A stretch of 38,281 bases of DNA from Prevotellaceae bacterium (GCA_028723455.1 JAQYEW010000009.1:1-38281), one strand, 5' to 3'. Shown: positions 8,418 to 17,191, numbered from the stretch's first letter. Program-made: numbers and translations. The notes: generated from the letters alone by a model not told the origin.

Positions 8418-9710
8418 TTATTCTTCACTTAGAATCTCACACACATGGTCTTGAAAGGTTTTTCCTTGGGAGGTGGTGCGCACGCCTTGGTTGATGATGG
8501 AAAAGGCCAGCGTGTGTCCGTTGGGTGCCAGAACATAGCCCGCCAGGGAACTGATACCCTCGACGGTGCCTGTTTTTGCCATCACACGCCCGGCAGCCGG
8601 TGTGCCACGCATACGCTTCTCCAAGGTGCCGTCGCTGCCGGCTACAGGCAGGGTGGGAAGGAGGGCTTGGCGGATACGCGTCTCACTCCAGGCATAATCT
8701 AACAGGCGCACCAGCAGTTGGGGCGTTAGGTAGTTATAGAGCGAGAGTCCGCTGCCGTCGGCTATCTGATAATCCTCGTCGGGAATGTTTAGTTGTTGCA
8801 TCAACTGTTTGATCTGCGCCACGGCCTGTTTGCGTCCGGCCCAAGGGCGCCCGCTCATCATGGCCAATTGCTGGAAGACGCTTTCTGCATGGATGTTGTC
8901 GCTGTTCTTCATCGTGCGTACCAGTATCTGGGCGATGGTGTGTTCCACGGTCATCAGCAAGCGACTGTTGGCGGGACAGCGTCCTTGGACAAAACCTTGC
9001 GGTCCGAGAACGATTCCTTCCTGGTCCAGATCGTTAAAGAACTCCTGGGCAAAGCGGTCCTTGGTGTTGACGGTAAGTGCCGAGAGCGGTCCCCATTTAT
9101 CATCCCAACACCAGCCCCATCCGAAAGGAACAGAATCGCGGGCGGAGATGTCGAGCACGACGCTTCCGTTGATGTTCTTGATGCCGGCTTGACGCAGGGT
9201 GCGCGCCATGCGATAGACATCGCCTTGAGCCAATAAGGGGTCCATGCGTCCTACGACACACACATCACCTTGGAGAACGCTGTCCGTCGTGATGTTGCCG
9301 TCGATGCGGAGTTCTGTGCGTACAGGATAGCCCGGACCCAGGAAATGAAGGGCAGAAATCGCTGTAACCAGTTTTTGGCAACTGGCGGGGCGCATACGCT
9401 GGCGTGGGTTGTGGGCTATAATATCCAGATCCGTTGTCAGGTCTCTCACCACGAGGCCGATTTGGGACGTCTTGCTTAGCGAACCGTTACACAGTCTGTT
9501 CAGTCGGTGTCTTATACGCTCTTCCCACGGCAGGCTGTCGCCCTCGGCCAGCAGGCTGTCCTCAGACTCTGGCCAGATTGTGTCCTCTATGGCAATGGCA
9601 ACGGGAGGTACGTCAGGCACAGGCTGGTGGTGCTTGCGCCGGCGATCATCGGCATGGCCGCTTAGAACGCTGGCAACGAGCAGAAGAAGGACGAGAATTT
9701 GTCTGTTCAT
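8418..9710 (-). CDS. dacB: D-alanyl-D-alanine carboxypeptidase/endopeptidase (PBP4, DacB type)
   Basis: This periplasmic penicillin-binding protein of the S13 family trims D-Ala from wall peptides or cuts cross-links. From the chosen start it is 430 residues. A signal peptide, MNRQILVLLLLVASVLSGHA, is followed by a Pro-rich linker. The three active-site motifs are present: SCQK (Ser110-Lys113), SDN (270-272) and KTG (379-381). The large insert between SxxK and SxN is typical of S13. An in-frame ATG at 9731 adds seven residues. I prefer 9710 because it gives a normal signal peptide and leaves a leader after a candidate promoter (TACTTTCG at 9743-9736). It heads the operon with the radical SAM gene and trkH. 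Confidence 0.93.
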   Translation of the reverse strand: MNRQILVLLLLVASVLSGHADDRRRKHHQPVPDVPPVAIAIEDTIWPESEDSLLAEGDSLPWEERIRHRLNRLCNGSLSKTSQIGLVVRDLTTDLDIIAHNPRQRMRPASCQKLVTAISALHFLGPGYPVRTELRIDGNITTDSVLQGDVCVVGRMDPLLAQGDVYRMARTLRQAGIKNINGSVVLDISARDSVPFGWGWCWDDKWGPLSALTVNTKDRFAQEFFNDLDQEGIVLGPQGFVQGRCPANSRLLMTVEHTIAQILVRTMKNSDNIHAESVFQQLAMMSGRPWAGRKQAVAQIKQLMQQLNIPDEDYQIADGSGLSLYNYLTPQLLVRLLDYAWSETRIRQALLPTLPVAGSDGTLEKRMRGTPAAGRVMAKTGTVEGISSLAGYVLAPNGHTLAFSIINQGVRTTSQGKTFQDHVCEILSEE

Positions 9711-9735
9711 TCCGGATGTTTTCGTGTTCAAACTA

Positions 9736-9743
9736 CGAAAGTA
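9736..9743 (-). promoter_or_regulatory. Candidate -7 element for the dacB operon
   Basis: The minus strand reads TACTTTCG, one base off TAnnTTTG, 25 bases before the preferred dacB ATG at 9710. It faces away from the nadB promoter 14 bases further on. Weak by sequence alone. Confidence 0.4.
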
Positions 9744-9756
9744 AGAAAAATATTTG

Positions 9757-9764
9757 TAATTTTG
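9757..9764 (+). promoter_or_regulatory. Promoter -7 element of the nadB operon
   Basis: TAATTTTG matches TAnnTTTG and ends 32 bases before the nadB ATG. No TTTG sits at the normal -33 spacing. It is the only good match upstream of the gene on the plus strand. Confidence 0.65.
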
Positions 9765-9796
9765 TCCTTAGAAAGCAAAACATTAAAAGCGGTTCA

Positions 9797-11386
9797 ATGA
9801 TACGTAAATTTGATTTCCTGGTTATCGGTGGTGGTGTGGCTGGTATGAGCTATGCCCTGAAGGTGGCTCGTTCAGGCAAGGGCAAGGTGGCCTTGGTATG
9901 CAAGAGTGCGCTGGAGGACTCCAACACGTCCAAGGCACAAGGTGGTATCGCGGCGGTAACGGATCTGTTGCAGGACAACTTCGAGAAGCATGTTCAGGAT
10001 ACGATGATTGCGGGCGACTTTATCAGCGACCCTGCCGCAGTGGAGCAAGTGGTACGCTGTGCGCCGGAGGGTATCAGGGATCTTGTGGACTGGGGAGTGA
10101 ACTTCGACCGCAAGGAAGATGGCGAGTTTGACCTCCATCGCGAGGGCGGCCATTGCGAGTTCCGTATTCTGCACCATGCCGACGATACGGGCTTCGAGAT
10201 TCAGCGTGGTTTGATGGAAGCCGTGCGTCGCGATCCAAACATTACCGTTTTGGAGCACCACTATGCTGTGGAAATCATTACGCAACACCATTTGGGTGTT
10301 GAGGTAACGCGTCGCACGCCCGATATTGCCTGCTATGGTGCGTATGTCCTGGACCCCGATACGCAAAAGGTGGATACGTTCCTGTCGCGCATAACGCTGA
10401 TGGCCACAGGCGGTACGGGGGCCGTTTATGCTACTACCAGCAATCCCAACATCGCTACGGGCGACGGCATCGCCATGGTGTATCGTGCCAAGGGCGAGGT
10501 GAAGGATATGGAATTCGTCCAGTTCCATCCTACCGTACTCTATAATCCGGCCGAGACGCATCCGGCCTTCCTGATTACCGAGGCCATGCGTGGTTATGGG
10601 GGAATCCTGCGCTTGCCCAATGGCGAGGAGTTTATGCAGAAGTACGACAAGCGATTGTCGCTGGCTCCCCGTGATGTCGTGGCGCGCGCCATCGACCGCG
10701 AGATGAAGATTCATGGCCTGAAGCATGTCTATTTGGACGTTACACACAAGGATGCCGAGGAAACGAAGCACCATTTCCCCAATATTTATGCCAAATGTTT
10801 GAGCATAGGTATTGACATCACCAGGCAGATGATACCCGTATGCCCCAGCGCCCATTATATGTGTGGTGGCATCAAGGTGGACTTGAACGCGCGCAGCAGT
10901 ATCAGCCGTCTGTATGCCGTGGGCGAATGTTCATGTACCGGGCTGCACGGTGGCAACCGTTTGGCCAGCAACAGCCTGATAGAAGCCGTGGTCTATGCGC
11001 AAAAGGCGGCTCAGGATAGCGTGGCGCGCATTGATGAATACGACTTCAACGATCTGGTGCCCGAATGGAACGACGAGGGTACGATGACCAACGAGGAGAA
11101 GATACTCATCGCCCAAGATATGCGCGAGGTGGGCGAAATCATGTCGAACTACGTAGGCATTGTGCGCAGCGACCTGCGTCTGCGTCGTGCTTGGACACGC
11201 TTGGATCTGTTATACGAAGAGACGGAAGAACTCTTCAAACGCGTCAAGCCCACGACGGACATTTGCGAGCTGCGCAATATGATCAATGTGGCCTATCTGA
11301 TAACCCGTCAGGCCATAGAGCGCAAGGAGAGTCGCGGTCTGCACTACACCGTGGACTACCCCAAACATGCCTATGACCAAAAATAA
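9797..11386 (+). CDS. nadB: L-aspartate oxidase
   Basis: NadB oxidises L-aspartate to iminoaspartate, the first step of de novo NAD synthesis, using FAD and O2 or fumarate as acceptor. The 529-residue length fits the family. The N-terminus has the FAD-binding GGGVAGMSYAL, then SNTSKAQGGIAAV. The succinate-dehydrogenase-like active site shows HREGGHCEFRILH, ATGGTGAVY, QFHPT, ITEAMRGYGG and APRDVVARAI. The C-terminal FAD contact GECSCTGLHGGNRLASNSL is intact. The frame is open from 9434, but the ATG at 9797 directly precedes the Rossmann strand and follows a promoter, so it is the start. NadA and NadC are not in the window. The regulator gene follows 12 bases later. Confidence 0.97.
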   Translation: MIRKFDFLVIGGGVAGMSYALKVARSGKGKVALVCKSALEDSNTSKAQGGIAAVTDLLQDNFEKHVQDTMIAGDFISDPAAVEQVVRCAPEGIRDLVDWGVNFDRKEDGEFDLHREGGHCEFRILHHADDTGFEIQRGLMEAVRRDPNITVLEHHYAVEIITQHHLGVEVTRRTPDIACYGAYVLDPDTQKVDTFLSRITLMATGGTGAVYATTSNPNIATGDGIAMVYRAKGEVKDMEFVQFHPTVLYNPAETHPAFLITEAMRGYGGILRLPNGEEFMQKYDKRLSLAPRDVVARAIDREMKIHGLKHVYLDVTHKDAEETKHHFPNIYAKCLSIGIDITRQMIPVCPSAHYMCGGIKVDLNARSSISRLYAVGECSCTGLHGGNRLASNSLIEAVVYAQKAAQDSVARIDEYDFNDLVPEWNDEGTMTNEEKILIAQDMREVGEIMSNYVGIVRSDLRLRRAWTRLDLLYEETEELFKRVKPTTDICELRNMINVAYLITRQAIERKESRGLHYTVDYPKHAYDQK

Positions 11387-11398
11387 CATTCAAATATT

Positions 11399-12370
11399 AT
11401 GCTTGAAAAATACCACGGCAACGACCCGATGATTGACGTCATCAGTGAAGATTATCGTATGTTGCAGCTCATCTCCCGCTTTGGCATCAAGTTGGGCTTC
11501 GGCGACCAGAGTGTGGCGCAGACGTGCCAAAAGGCAGGTGTGGACACGGAGACCTTTCTGGCCGTTGTGAACTATATCAAGGCCGGCACCCACGTACATG
11601 TGGGCGAATTGGCGCAGCACATCAAGCTGCCTTCCTTGGTACAGTACCTGCGAAACAGCCACGCCTTCTTCCTGGACTATCGCATGCCCGAGATGCGGCG
11701 CAAACTGCTCAATGCGCTGGACATGACGACCAACAGCCAGATTGCCATGCTGGTGCTGAAGTTCTATGACGAGTGTGCCATGGAGGTAAGCCAGCACATG
11801 CAGTATGAGAACGAATACGTCTATCCTCACATTGACCTGCTCTCGCAGAACAAACTGCCGCAGGAGAGTTTTTACAGCGTTGTACGCAACCATAAGGGAA
11901 ACCATTCGAGTCTGGAGCGCAGTATTCAGGAACTGAAGGACATCATTATCAAGTACTATCCCAATGACGCGAACGCCAATCTGCTGAACGACGTGCTGAT
12001 GGAGGTGTACATGACGGAGGAGGACTTCCTCTCGCACTGCCAGCTGGAGGACACCCTGCTGGCGGAGTGTGTCCAGGCGCTGGAGAATGAGGTGCGCGAG
12101 AGAGGCGGAGAACCCGTGGAAGTTGAGGAGTGCGAAGAAGAACAAAGCGATAGCCTAAGCGGCCTGAGCGAGCGCGAGCGCGAGGTGATACGTATGGTGG
12201 CCATGGGATTGTCGAACAAGGAGATTGCCGACAGGATGTTCATCAGTGTGAACACCGTGATGACGCATCGCCGCAACATCAACCGCAAAACGGGTATCCA
12301 TGCCGCCGCGGGGCTCACCATTTACGCCATTGTAAATGGTCTGATTCGTGTGGAAGAGGTGAAACTGTAA
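11399..12370 (+). CDS. LuxR-type regulator with N-terminal hemerythrin (di-iron) domain
   Basis: This is a 323-residue fusion. Residues 24-60 resemble the short N-terminal domain of the iron-sulfur repair protein ScdA/YtfE (RFGIKLGFGDQSVAQTCQKAG), although the Cys-Cys pair usual there is replaced. Residues 80-225 look like a hemerythrin HHE bundle with candidate di-iron ligands H88, H133-x3-E137, H165-x3-H169 and H213-x3-E217-D218. An acidic linker (about 235-252) leads to a LuxR/FixJ helix-turn-helix (253-318) with SEREREVIRMVAMGLSNKEIADRMFIS. Nothing resembles a phosphoacceptor receiver domain. Sensing of oxygen, NO or redox state through the iron site is inferred. The gene lies 12 bases after nadB and 9 before gluQ, so it is probably in their operon. 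Targets are unknown. Confidence 0.88.
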   Translation: MLEKYHGNDPMIDVISEDYRMLQLISRFGIKLGFGDQSVAQTCQKAGVDTETFLAVVNYIKAGTHVHVGELAQHIKLPSLVQYLRNSHAFFLDYRMPEMRRKLLNALDMTTNSQIAMLVLKFYDECAMEVSQHMQYENEYVYPHIDLLSQNKLPQESFYSVVRNHKGNHSSLERSIQELKDIIIKYYPNDANANLLNDVLMEVYMTEEDFLSHCQLEDTLLAECVQALENEVRERGGEPVEVEECEEEQSDSLSGLSEREREVIRMVAMGLSNKEIADRMFISVNTVMTHRRNINRKTGIHAAAGLTIYAIVNGLIRVEEVKL

Positions 12371-12379
12371 GCGCAGCGT

Positions 12380-13288
12380 ATGGTCAGAGGCCGTTTTGCC
12401 CCCTCGCCTACGGGTCGTATGCACTTGGGCAATGTGTGGGCCGCCCTGCTCTCCTGGCTCTCTGTGCGGAGCCAGGGCGGTTCGTGGTTGCTGCGTATTG
12501 AGGATAACGACCCGCAACGTAGTCGGCAAGCGTGGGCCGACCTGTTGATGCAGGACCTGGAATGGCTGGGACTGACGTGGGACGATGGTCCGTTTTATCA
12601 AAGCGCGCGCAGTGCTTTTTATGAAGCGTACTTGGAACGTCTCGTGGGGCAAGGCCTCGTTTATCCTTGTTACTGTACGCGCGCCGATATTCTTGCCACG
12701 CAGGCTCCGCACGAGAGCGATGGGCGTGTGGTTTATAAAGGTACTTGTAGGCCAAAAGATTCCTTCGCCACCCTTGATGCGCTCCCTTCGGACGCTGCCT
12801 TGCGTATGAGGGTGCCTACGGGAGCGCAGTCCCTGATTGGTTTTGAGGACGGGCATTACGGCTGTCAGACAGTGAATCTGGAACAGGCGTGTGGCGATTT
12901 CATTGTGCGACGCAAGGACGGTGCCTGGGCTTATCAGCTGGCTGTGGTGGTGGATGATGCCCTGATGGGCGTGAACGAGGTGGTGCGTGGGCGCGACCTC
13001 TTATTGAGCAGTCCGCAGCAAATCTATTTGGCGCGTACCTTAGGCTTCGTTGCACCCAGGTTTTCGCACGTTCCCCTGTTGCTTAACGAAGCGGGTCAGC
13101 GTTTGTCGAAGCGCGACAGGAGTACGCACATGGAGGCTTTGCGCCGGCAATATACGGCAAATGAAATCTTGGGACGTCTGGCTTTTTGGGCCGGGCTTAC
13201 GGACAGGGTGCAAGCGCTAAGCGCCGAGGAACTGATTCCCCTTTTTGATTGGAACAAGATTCCGCGAGAGGACATCTCAGTCGGTTGA
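12380..13288 (+). CDS. gluQ: Glutamyl-Q tRNA(Asp) synthetase
   Basis: GluQRS attaches glutamate to the queuosine base in the anticodon of tRNA-Asp. It is a shortened glutamyl-tRNA synthetase without an anticodon-binding domain. The 302 residues fit. The class I HIGH motif appears as HLGN (residues 15-18) in FAPSPTGRMHLGN, and the KMSKS motif as RLSKRDRS near 236. The zinc site typical of this family, CYC followed by YxxxC, is present (PCYCTRAD, then VYKGTC). LLRIEDNDPQR is the amino-acid-binding region. It is the last gene of the nadB operon and its 3' end overlaps the convergent DUF3109 gene by 12 bases. Confidence 0.94.
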   Translation: MVRGRFAPSPTGRMHLGNVWAALLSWLSVRSQGGSWLLRIEDNDPQRSRQAWADLLMQDLEWLGLTWDDGPFYQSARSAFYEAYLERLVGQGLVYPCYCTRADILATQAPHESDGRVVYKGTCRPKDSFATLDALPSDAALRMRVPTGAQSLIGFEDGHYGCQTVNLEQACGDFIVRRKDGAWAYQLAVVVDDALMGVNEVVRGRDLLLSSPQQIYLARTLGFVAPRFSHVPLLLNEAGQRLSKRDRSTHMEALRRQYTANEILGRLAFWAGLTDRVQALSAEELIPLFDWNKIPREDISVG

Positions 13289-13828
13289 CAACACCTCTTT
13301 CGCCACTTGCTCCAGTTCTTCGTACCATTCCTTGCCGAAGAGGCGGACGAGGGGTTCGCGCAGAAATTCATAGACACGGATTCCCTTTTCCTTTCCTAAT
13401 ACACGGGCGTCGCGACAGATGTCCCAACGGTGATAGTTGAGCCCGGTGAACGCTCCCAGCTGTTTGGCACGGATGGGATAGAGATGGCAACTGATCGGGC
13501 GGGGATTCAGCAGGCAACCACGGCAGCCACGGAAAGCGCAGTCGCGGTTGTTGACAATACTGGTTACAAGTTCGCCCTCGGGGTCGCTGTAGGCCACGCC
13601 TTGGCGGTCAATCACGTTCTGTGCGCCGGCCGACAGCAGAGGCCAGATTGCATCCAACTGGTCCTCAATCTGCCCCACTTCGTCAAGGGTGATTGGTGCG
13701 CCGGCATCGCCCTCCTCGCAGCATCGTCCCTGACATTTCGGGATGTCGCAGCAGAAGTGTTCCGTGATAATGTCGCTGTGCAGGATAACGTCGCCCACCA
13801 TGATGGGGCCGCTGGGAATTGTGTGCAT
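13277..13828 (-). CDS. DUF3109 family protein (Cys-rich, putative metal binding)
   Basis: This is a 183-residue protein of unknown function from a family common in Bacteroidota. Ten cysteines sit in clusters: HFCCDIPKCQGRCC near 24-37, then DCAFRGCRGC near 95-104, ISCHLYPI, and ICRDA. The pattern recalls the YkgJ-type zinc- or iron-sulfur-binding fold, so metal binding is likely but the role is unknown. Conserved segments include EEGDAGAP and NPRPISCHLYPIR. The true start may be the Met at 13801 (MVGDVILHSD), since relatives begin near there. The gene follows ung by 25 bases on the same strand. The last 12 bases are shared in antiparallel with gluQ. Confidence 0.85.
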   Translation of the reverse strand: MHTIPSGPIMVGDVILHSDIITEHFCCDIPKCQGRCCEEGDAGAPITLDEVGQIEDQLDAIWPLLSAGAQNVIDRQGVAYSDPEGELVTSIVNNRDCAFRGCRGCLLNPRPISCHLYPIRAKQLGAFTGLNYHRWDICRDARVLGKEKGIRVYEFLREPLVRLFGKEWYEELEQVAKEVLSTD

Positions 13829-13853
13829 TGTCCTTAATTGTGCTGTGGACGGA

Positions 13854-14516
13854 CTACCACCTGATAGGCGGCAGACCGTGGGCTTGGAGATATTGGTTGC
13901 AGGCGGTGAAGTGGCCGTTGCCGAAGAACCCGCGATAGGCGCTCAGAGGGCTGGGGTGCGGACTGCGCAGTACCAGATGCTTGCTGCTGTCTACCAATGC
14001 GGCTTTTCTGCCGGCGGGAGCACCCCATAACAGGAAGACAACATGCCGGCAGCGGTCGGAAATGGTGCGGATAACGGCATCGGTGAATGTCTCCCAGCCG
14101 TGTCCGCTATGGCTGAAGGCCTGATGAGCACGCACGCTGAGACAGGTGTTCAGCAGGAACACACCCTGTCGTGCCCAACGGGTAAGGTCGCCGCTGGCGG
14201 GAATGGCGGCCCCTGTTTGTGCCTGTACCTCCTGTAAGATATTGCGCAACGAGGGTGGATGTGGTATGCCGTCCTGCACGGAAAAGCTCAGGCCGTGTGC
14301 TTGTCCCACGTCGTGATAGGGATCCTGACCAAGGATTACGACGCGCACCTCGGGCAGCGGTGTCTGCCAGAAGGCGTTGAAGATAAGCGGCCCCGGCGGA
14401 AAGCAGGCGCACGTAGCGTATTCGCTGCGCACGAAATCCGTGAGTTCACGGAAATAGTCCTGTGCAAACTCAGGCTCCAGGGCTGTCTTCCAATGTGGCT
14501 CGATGTTTACATTCAT
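13854..14516 (-). CDS. ung: Uracil-DNA glycosylase, family 1
   Basis: Ung removes uracil from DNA to start base-excision repair. The protein has the normal length (220 residues). Motif A, VVILGQDPYHDVGQAHGLSF, carries the catalytic Asp, and the C-terminal loop HPSPLSAYRGFFG supplies the catalytic His. The Leu loop that enters the DNA lies between them. The start MNVNIEPHWK matches the family beginning. A TAnnTTTG promoter ends only seven bases before the ATG, so the mRNA would have almost no leader. DUF3109 follows on the same strand and is probably co-transcribed. Confidence 0.97.
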   Translation of the reverse strand: MNVNIEPHWKTALEPEFAQDYFRELTDFVRSEYATCACFPPGPLIFNAFWQTPLPEVRVVILGQDPYHDVGQAHGLSFSVQDGIPHPPSLRNILQEVQAQTGAAIPASGDLTRWARQGVFLLNTCLSVRAHQAFSHSGHGWETFTDAVIRTISDRCRHVVFLLWGAPAGRKAALVDSSKHLVLRSPHPSPLSAYRGFFGNGHFTACNQYLQAHGLPPIRW

Positions 14517-14523
14517 GATATTG

Positions 14524-14531
14524 CAAAGTTA
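14524..14531 (-). promoter_or_regulatory. Promoter -7 element of ung, next to the gpmI terminator
   Basis: The minus strand reads TAACTTTG (14531-14524), an exact TAnnTTTG match. It starts three bases after the T-run of the gpmI terminator. A TTTG lies in the terminator loop (14551-14548), with a shorter spacer than usual. The predicted start of transcription is within a few bases of the ung ATG. Confidence 0.75.
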
Positions 14532-14533
14532 CG

Positions 14534-14564
14534 AAAAAAGCCCGCAACAAAGAATGCTGCGGGC
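14534..14564 (-). terminator. Intrinsic terminator of gpmI
   Basis: Read on the minus strand, GCCCGCA (14564-14558) pairs with TGCGGGC (14546-14540) across an 11-base loop, followed at once by six Ts. This is a textbook intrinsic terminator about 20 bases after the gpmI stop. Confidence 0.92.
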
Positions 14565-14585
14565 CGGATATTTGTGCTTTGAGGC

Positions 14586-16106
14586 TTAGTCCTTGATGAG
14601 GCACTTGCCTGTCATCTCCGCGGGCTGTTGCAGTCCCATGATGTGCAGGATGCTGGGTGCCACGTCTGCCAGCACGCCGTTCTCCACCTGCGCCTGTTTG
14701 TTCTGCGTAACGTAGATGAAGGGCACGGGGTTCAGGCTGTGGGCCGTGTTGACGCTGCCGTCGGGGTTGATGGCGTTGTCGGCATTGCCGTGGTCGGCGA
14801 TGATGATGGTCTCGTAGTCCTGTGCCTTGGCGGCCTCCACCACCTCGCGCACGCATTGGTCTACGGCCTCCACGGCTTTTTGGATGCTTGCGTAAACGCC
14901 CGTATGGCCTACCATGTCGCCGTTAGCGAAGTTTACGACGATGAAATCGTACTTGTTCTCTTGGATGGCAGCCACCAGCTTGTCTTTCACCTCGGGAGCG
15001 CTCATCTCGGGCTTCAGGTCGTAGGTCTGTACCTTGGGGCTGGCCACCATGATACGGTCTTCTCCCTCGTAGGGAGTTTCGCGACCTCCGTTGAAGAAGA
15101 AGGTTACGTGGGCGTATTTCTCTGTTTCCGCCGTGTGCAGCTGTGTCTTGCCGTTTGCGCTCAGGTATTCGCCCAGCGTGTTTGTTACGTTCTCCTTGGG
15201 GAAGATGACGTGTACGCCCTTGAAGCTCGCGTCATAGGGGGTCATGCAATAGAACTGCAGGCCGGGGATGATTTTCATTCCCTGATCCTCCATGTCCTGT
15301 TGGGTGAGTACGATGGTCAGTTCCTTGGCGCGGTCGTTGCGGTAATTGAAGAAGATGACGGTGTCGCCCTCTTGGATAGTACCCTCTACGGCGCTGTTGC
15401 TGATAGGCTTCACAAATTCGTCCGTTACGCCCTCGGCATAGCTTTCCTCCATGGCCTGTACCATGTTGGCGGATTGCTTGCCTTTGCCTTCAACGAGCAG
15501 GTCGTATGCCTCCTTGACACGGTCCCAGCGCTTGTCGCGGTCCATGGCGTAGAAGCGGCCGATGATGCTTGCGATGGCGGCGTTGCCCGCCTTGTCGCAC
15601 GTTGCCTGCAGTTGTTCGATGAAGCCCTTGCCGCTCTTGGGGTCGGTGTCTCGGCCGTCCATAAAGCAATGTACGAAGGTGTTCTTTACGCCATATTCCT
15701 TGCCGATTTCAATGAGTTTGAAGAGGTGGTCCAAAGAACTGTGTACGCCACCGTCCGAGGTGAGTCCCATCAGGTGAACGTTCTTGCCGTTGGCTTGGGC
15801 ATACTCGTATGCGCTCTTGATTTCGGGGTTTGTGAGGATGGAACCGTCGGCGCAGGCGCGGTTGATCTTCACCAAGTCCTGATAGACGATGCGTCCGGCG
15901 CCGATGTTCAGGTGGCCCACTTCGCTGTTGCCCATCTGTCCGTCGGGCAGACCTACGTTCTCGCCGCTTGCCTCCAGCCGGCTATGGGGATAATTTTCGT
16001 TGAGATAGTCCATGTAGGGCGTGGGGGTCTGGAAGATGGTGTCTCCCTTGCCTTTGTTGCCAATGCCCCATCCGTCCAAAATCATCAATAATGCTTTCTT
16101 TGCCAT
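14586..16106 (-). CDS. gpmI: 2,3-bisphosphoglycerate-independent phosphoglycerate mutase
   Basis: GpmI interconverts 3- and 2-phosphoglycerate in glycolysis using two metal ions, usually Mn. The 506 residues fit the family. The N-terminal metal/serine region reads [11 protein letters not shown], followed by [22 protein letters not shown], which carries the phospho-serine nucleophile (GNSEVGH). Further on are [24 protein letters not shown] and FNYRNDRA. The C-terminal metal ligands lie in [11 protein letters not shown] and [10 protein letters not shown]. The frame is open to 16214, but the ATG at 16106 (MAKKALL) matches the family start and lies about 30 bases after a full promoter. A strong terminator follows. 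Confidence 0.97.
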   Translation of the reverse strand: MAKKALLMILDGWGIGNKGKGDTIFQTPTPYMDYLNENYPHSRLEASGENVGLPDGQMGNSEVGHLNIGAGRIVYQDLVKINRACADGSILTNPEIKSAYEYAQANGKNVHLMGLTSDGGVHSSLDHLFKLIEIGKEYGVKNTFVHCFMDGRDTDPKSGKGFIEQLQATCDKAGNAAIASIIGRFYAMDRDKRWDRVKEAYDLLVEGKGKQSANMVQAMEESYAEGVTDEFVKPISNSAVEGTIQEGDTVIFFNYRNDRAKELTIVLTQQDMEDQGMKIIPGLQFYCMTPYDASFKGVHVIFPKENVTNTLGEYLSANGKTQLHTAETEKYAHVTFFFNGGRETPYEGEDRIMVASPKVQTYDLKPEMSAPEVKDKLVAAIQENKYDFIVVNFANGDMVGHTGVYASIQKAVEAVDQCVREVVEAAKAQDYETIIIADHGNADNAINPDGSVNTAHSLNPVPFIYVTQNKQAQVENGVLADVAPSILHIMGLQQPAEMTGKCLIKD

Positions 16107-16140
16107 AGATATGTTTTTTTGTTTTTTACCTTTCAAGATG

Positions 16141-16171
16141 CAAAGGTAGTGCAAGCCGGGCGGATTACAAA
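16141..16171 (-). promoter_or_regulatory. Promoter of gpmI (complete Bacteroidota consensus)
   Basis: On the minus strand TTTG (16171-16168), a 19-base spacer and TACCTTTG (16148-16141) match both consensus elements with the right spacing. The predicted start is near 16136, giving a leader of about 30 bases. gpmI therefore has its own promoter although glsB ends only about 35 bases upstream. Confidence 0.88.
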
Positions 16172-16203
16172 AGGAAATGTGTTTTTTCTTGTTTTTCCGT
16201 CCT

Positions 16204-17184
16204 CTACTCTGCAAAGAACACCTTGCCCAGACGGAAGGCTCCTTGGTCGGGATGTTCCTTGAGGAAGCTCTCCATGTGGCGCAGACGCTTCTCGGCCAAC
16301 ACTTCGTCGAAGTCTATCAGCATACCCGTTTCCTCGACATCGCCGAAGCCGTCGTTGATGGCTGTGCCGAAGAGGCGCATGGTGGGCGACAGGTTCATGT
16401 AGGCATTCACTAAGGGAGGGATGCTGAGTCCGCGCTCGCGTACGCGTGCGCTCAATATCTTATAGTCCTTGCGGAAGTCCGTTTCCGTGAAGATGGAGGC
16501 CAGTTCCGCCTCGGGATGCTCCAGACGGAGTGGGTGCCTGGGCAGGATGAGTTGGTCGGGGTCGGGGAAATGCTTGTTCAGGAAATAGAGAATCAGGTCA
16601 CGCGCATAGCGGTCATAGCTGGGGTACATGGTGAATTTTCCGAAGAAATACTTGCATTGGGGCATGATTACCATCAGTGCGCCCAGCCCGTCCCACAGAT
16701 TGTCCAGGGCAAAGATACTTTTGGAGCCCATGCGTGTGCTTTGATACTCCAGGGTTACGAAACTGCGTCCCAGTTCGATGGTCTGGGGGAGGTAGTCGCG
16801 GATGAAACGTTCCGAGAAATGAAAAAGGTGGCTGGTGGCCAGGATGGGTTGTCCCGTCCGGTCGAATTCCACCTCGCTGCCCAGGCGGTAGCGGTAGCTG
16901 CCAATGATCACTTCGTTCTCGGGGTCCCATACGACGATTTGCTTGTAGGGGTGCTCGCACGTGTCGAACTCGTCCAGGTCGCAGCTCTTTCCCGTGCCGC
17001 CGCCGGCCGCGCGGAAGGCGATCTCGCGCAGGCGGCCGATTTCGCGCACTACATTGGGCGAGTCCTGCCAGGAGACGATATACACGATGTTGCCGCTGCG
17101 GTTTGTGGTGCGCAGGCGCTTTTCGTCGGTAAGCTCGGCCTTTAGCAGTTCGAGGGGTATGGGGTCTATGATTTTCTCGTTCAT
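16204..17184 (-). CDS. glsB: Glycine N-acyltransferase of glycine-lipid synthesis (GlsB-like)
   Basis: This 326-residue protein belongs to the GNAT-like/hemolysin N-acyltransferase group that includes OlsB and the Bacteroides GlsB. GlsB N-acylates glycine with a 3-hydroxy fatty acid to make the lyso form of glycine lipid. Supporting features are [47 protein letters not shown] and [15 protein letters not shown]. The C-terminal 120 residues are a family-specific extension. I chose the ATG at 17184 ([10 protein letters not shown]) because the upstream Met at 17220 would overlap glsA. The gene starts seven bases after glsA ends. The substrate assignment rests on the pair with glsA, not on residues I can verify. 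Confidence 0.85.
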   Translation of the reverse strand: MNEKIIDPIPLELLKAELTDEKRLRTTNRSGNIVYIVSWQDSPNVVREIGRLREIAFRAAGGGTGKSCDLDEFDTCEHPYKQIVVWDPENEVIIGSYRYRLGSEVEFDRTGQPILATSHLFHFSERFIRDYLPQTIELGRSFVTLEYQSTRMGSKSIFALDNLWDGLGALMVIMPQCKYFFGKFTMYPSYDRYARDLILYFLNKHFPDPDQLILPRHPLRLEHPEAELASIFTETDFRKDYKILSARVRERGLSIPPLVNAYMNLSPTMRLFGTAINDGFGDVEETGMLIDFDEVLAEKRLRHMESFLKEHPDQGAFRLGKVFFAE

Positions 17185-17191
17185 AATGGTC

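Noticed and set aside
9434..9796. An in-frame extension of nadB by 121 codons.
   Set aside because: It runs through the divergent dacB 5' end and the promoter region, and the extra residues do not resemble any NadB.
14628..16091. A 487-codon plus-strand open frame opposite gpmI.
   Set aside because: It is antisense to gpmI, which has complete motifs, a promoter and a terminator. The product shows only low-complexity Val/His/Asp bias.
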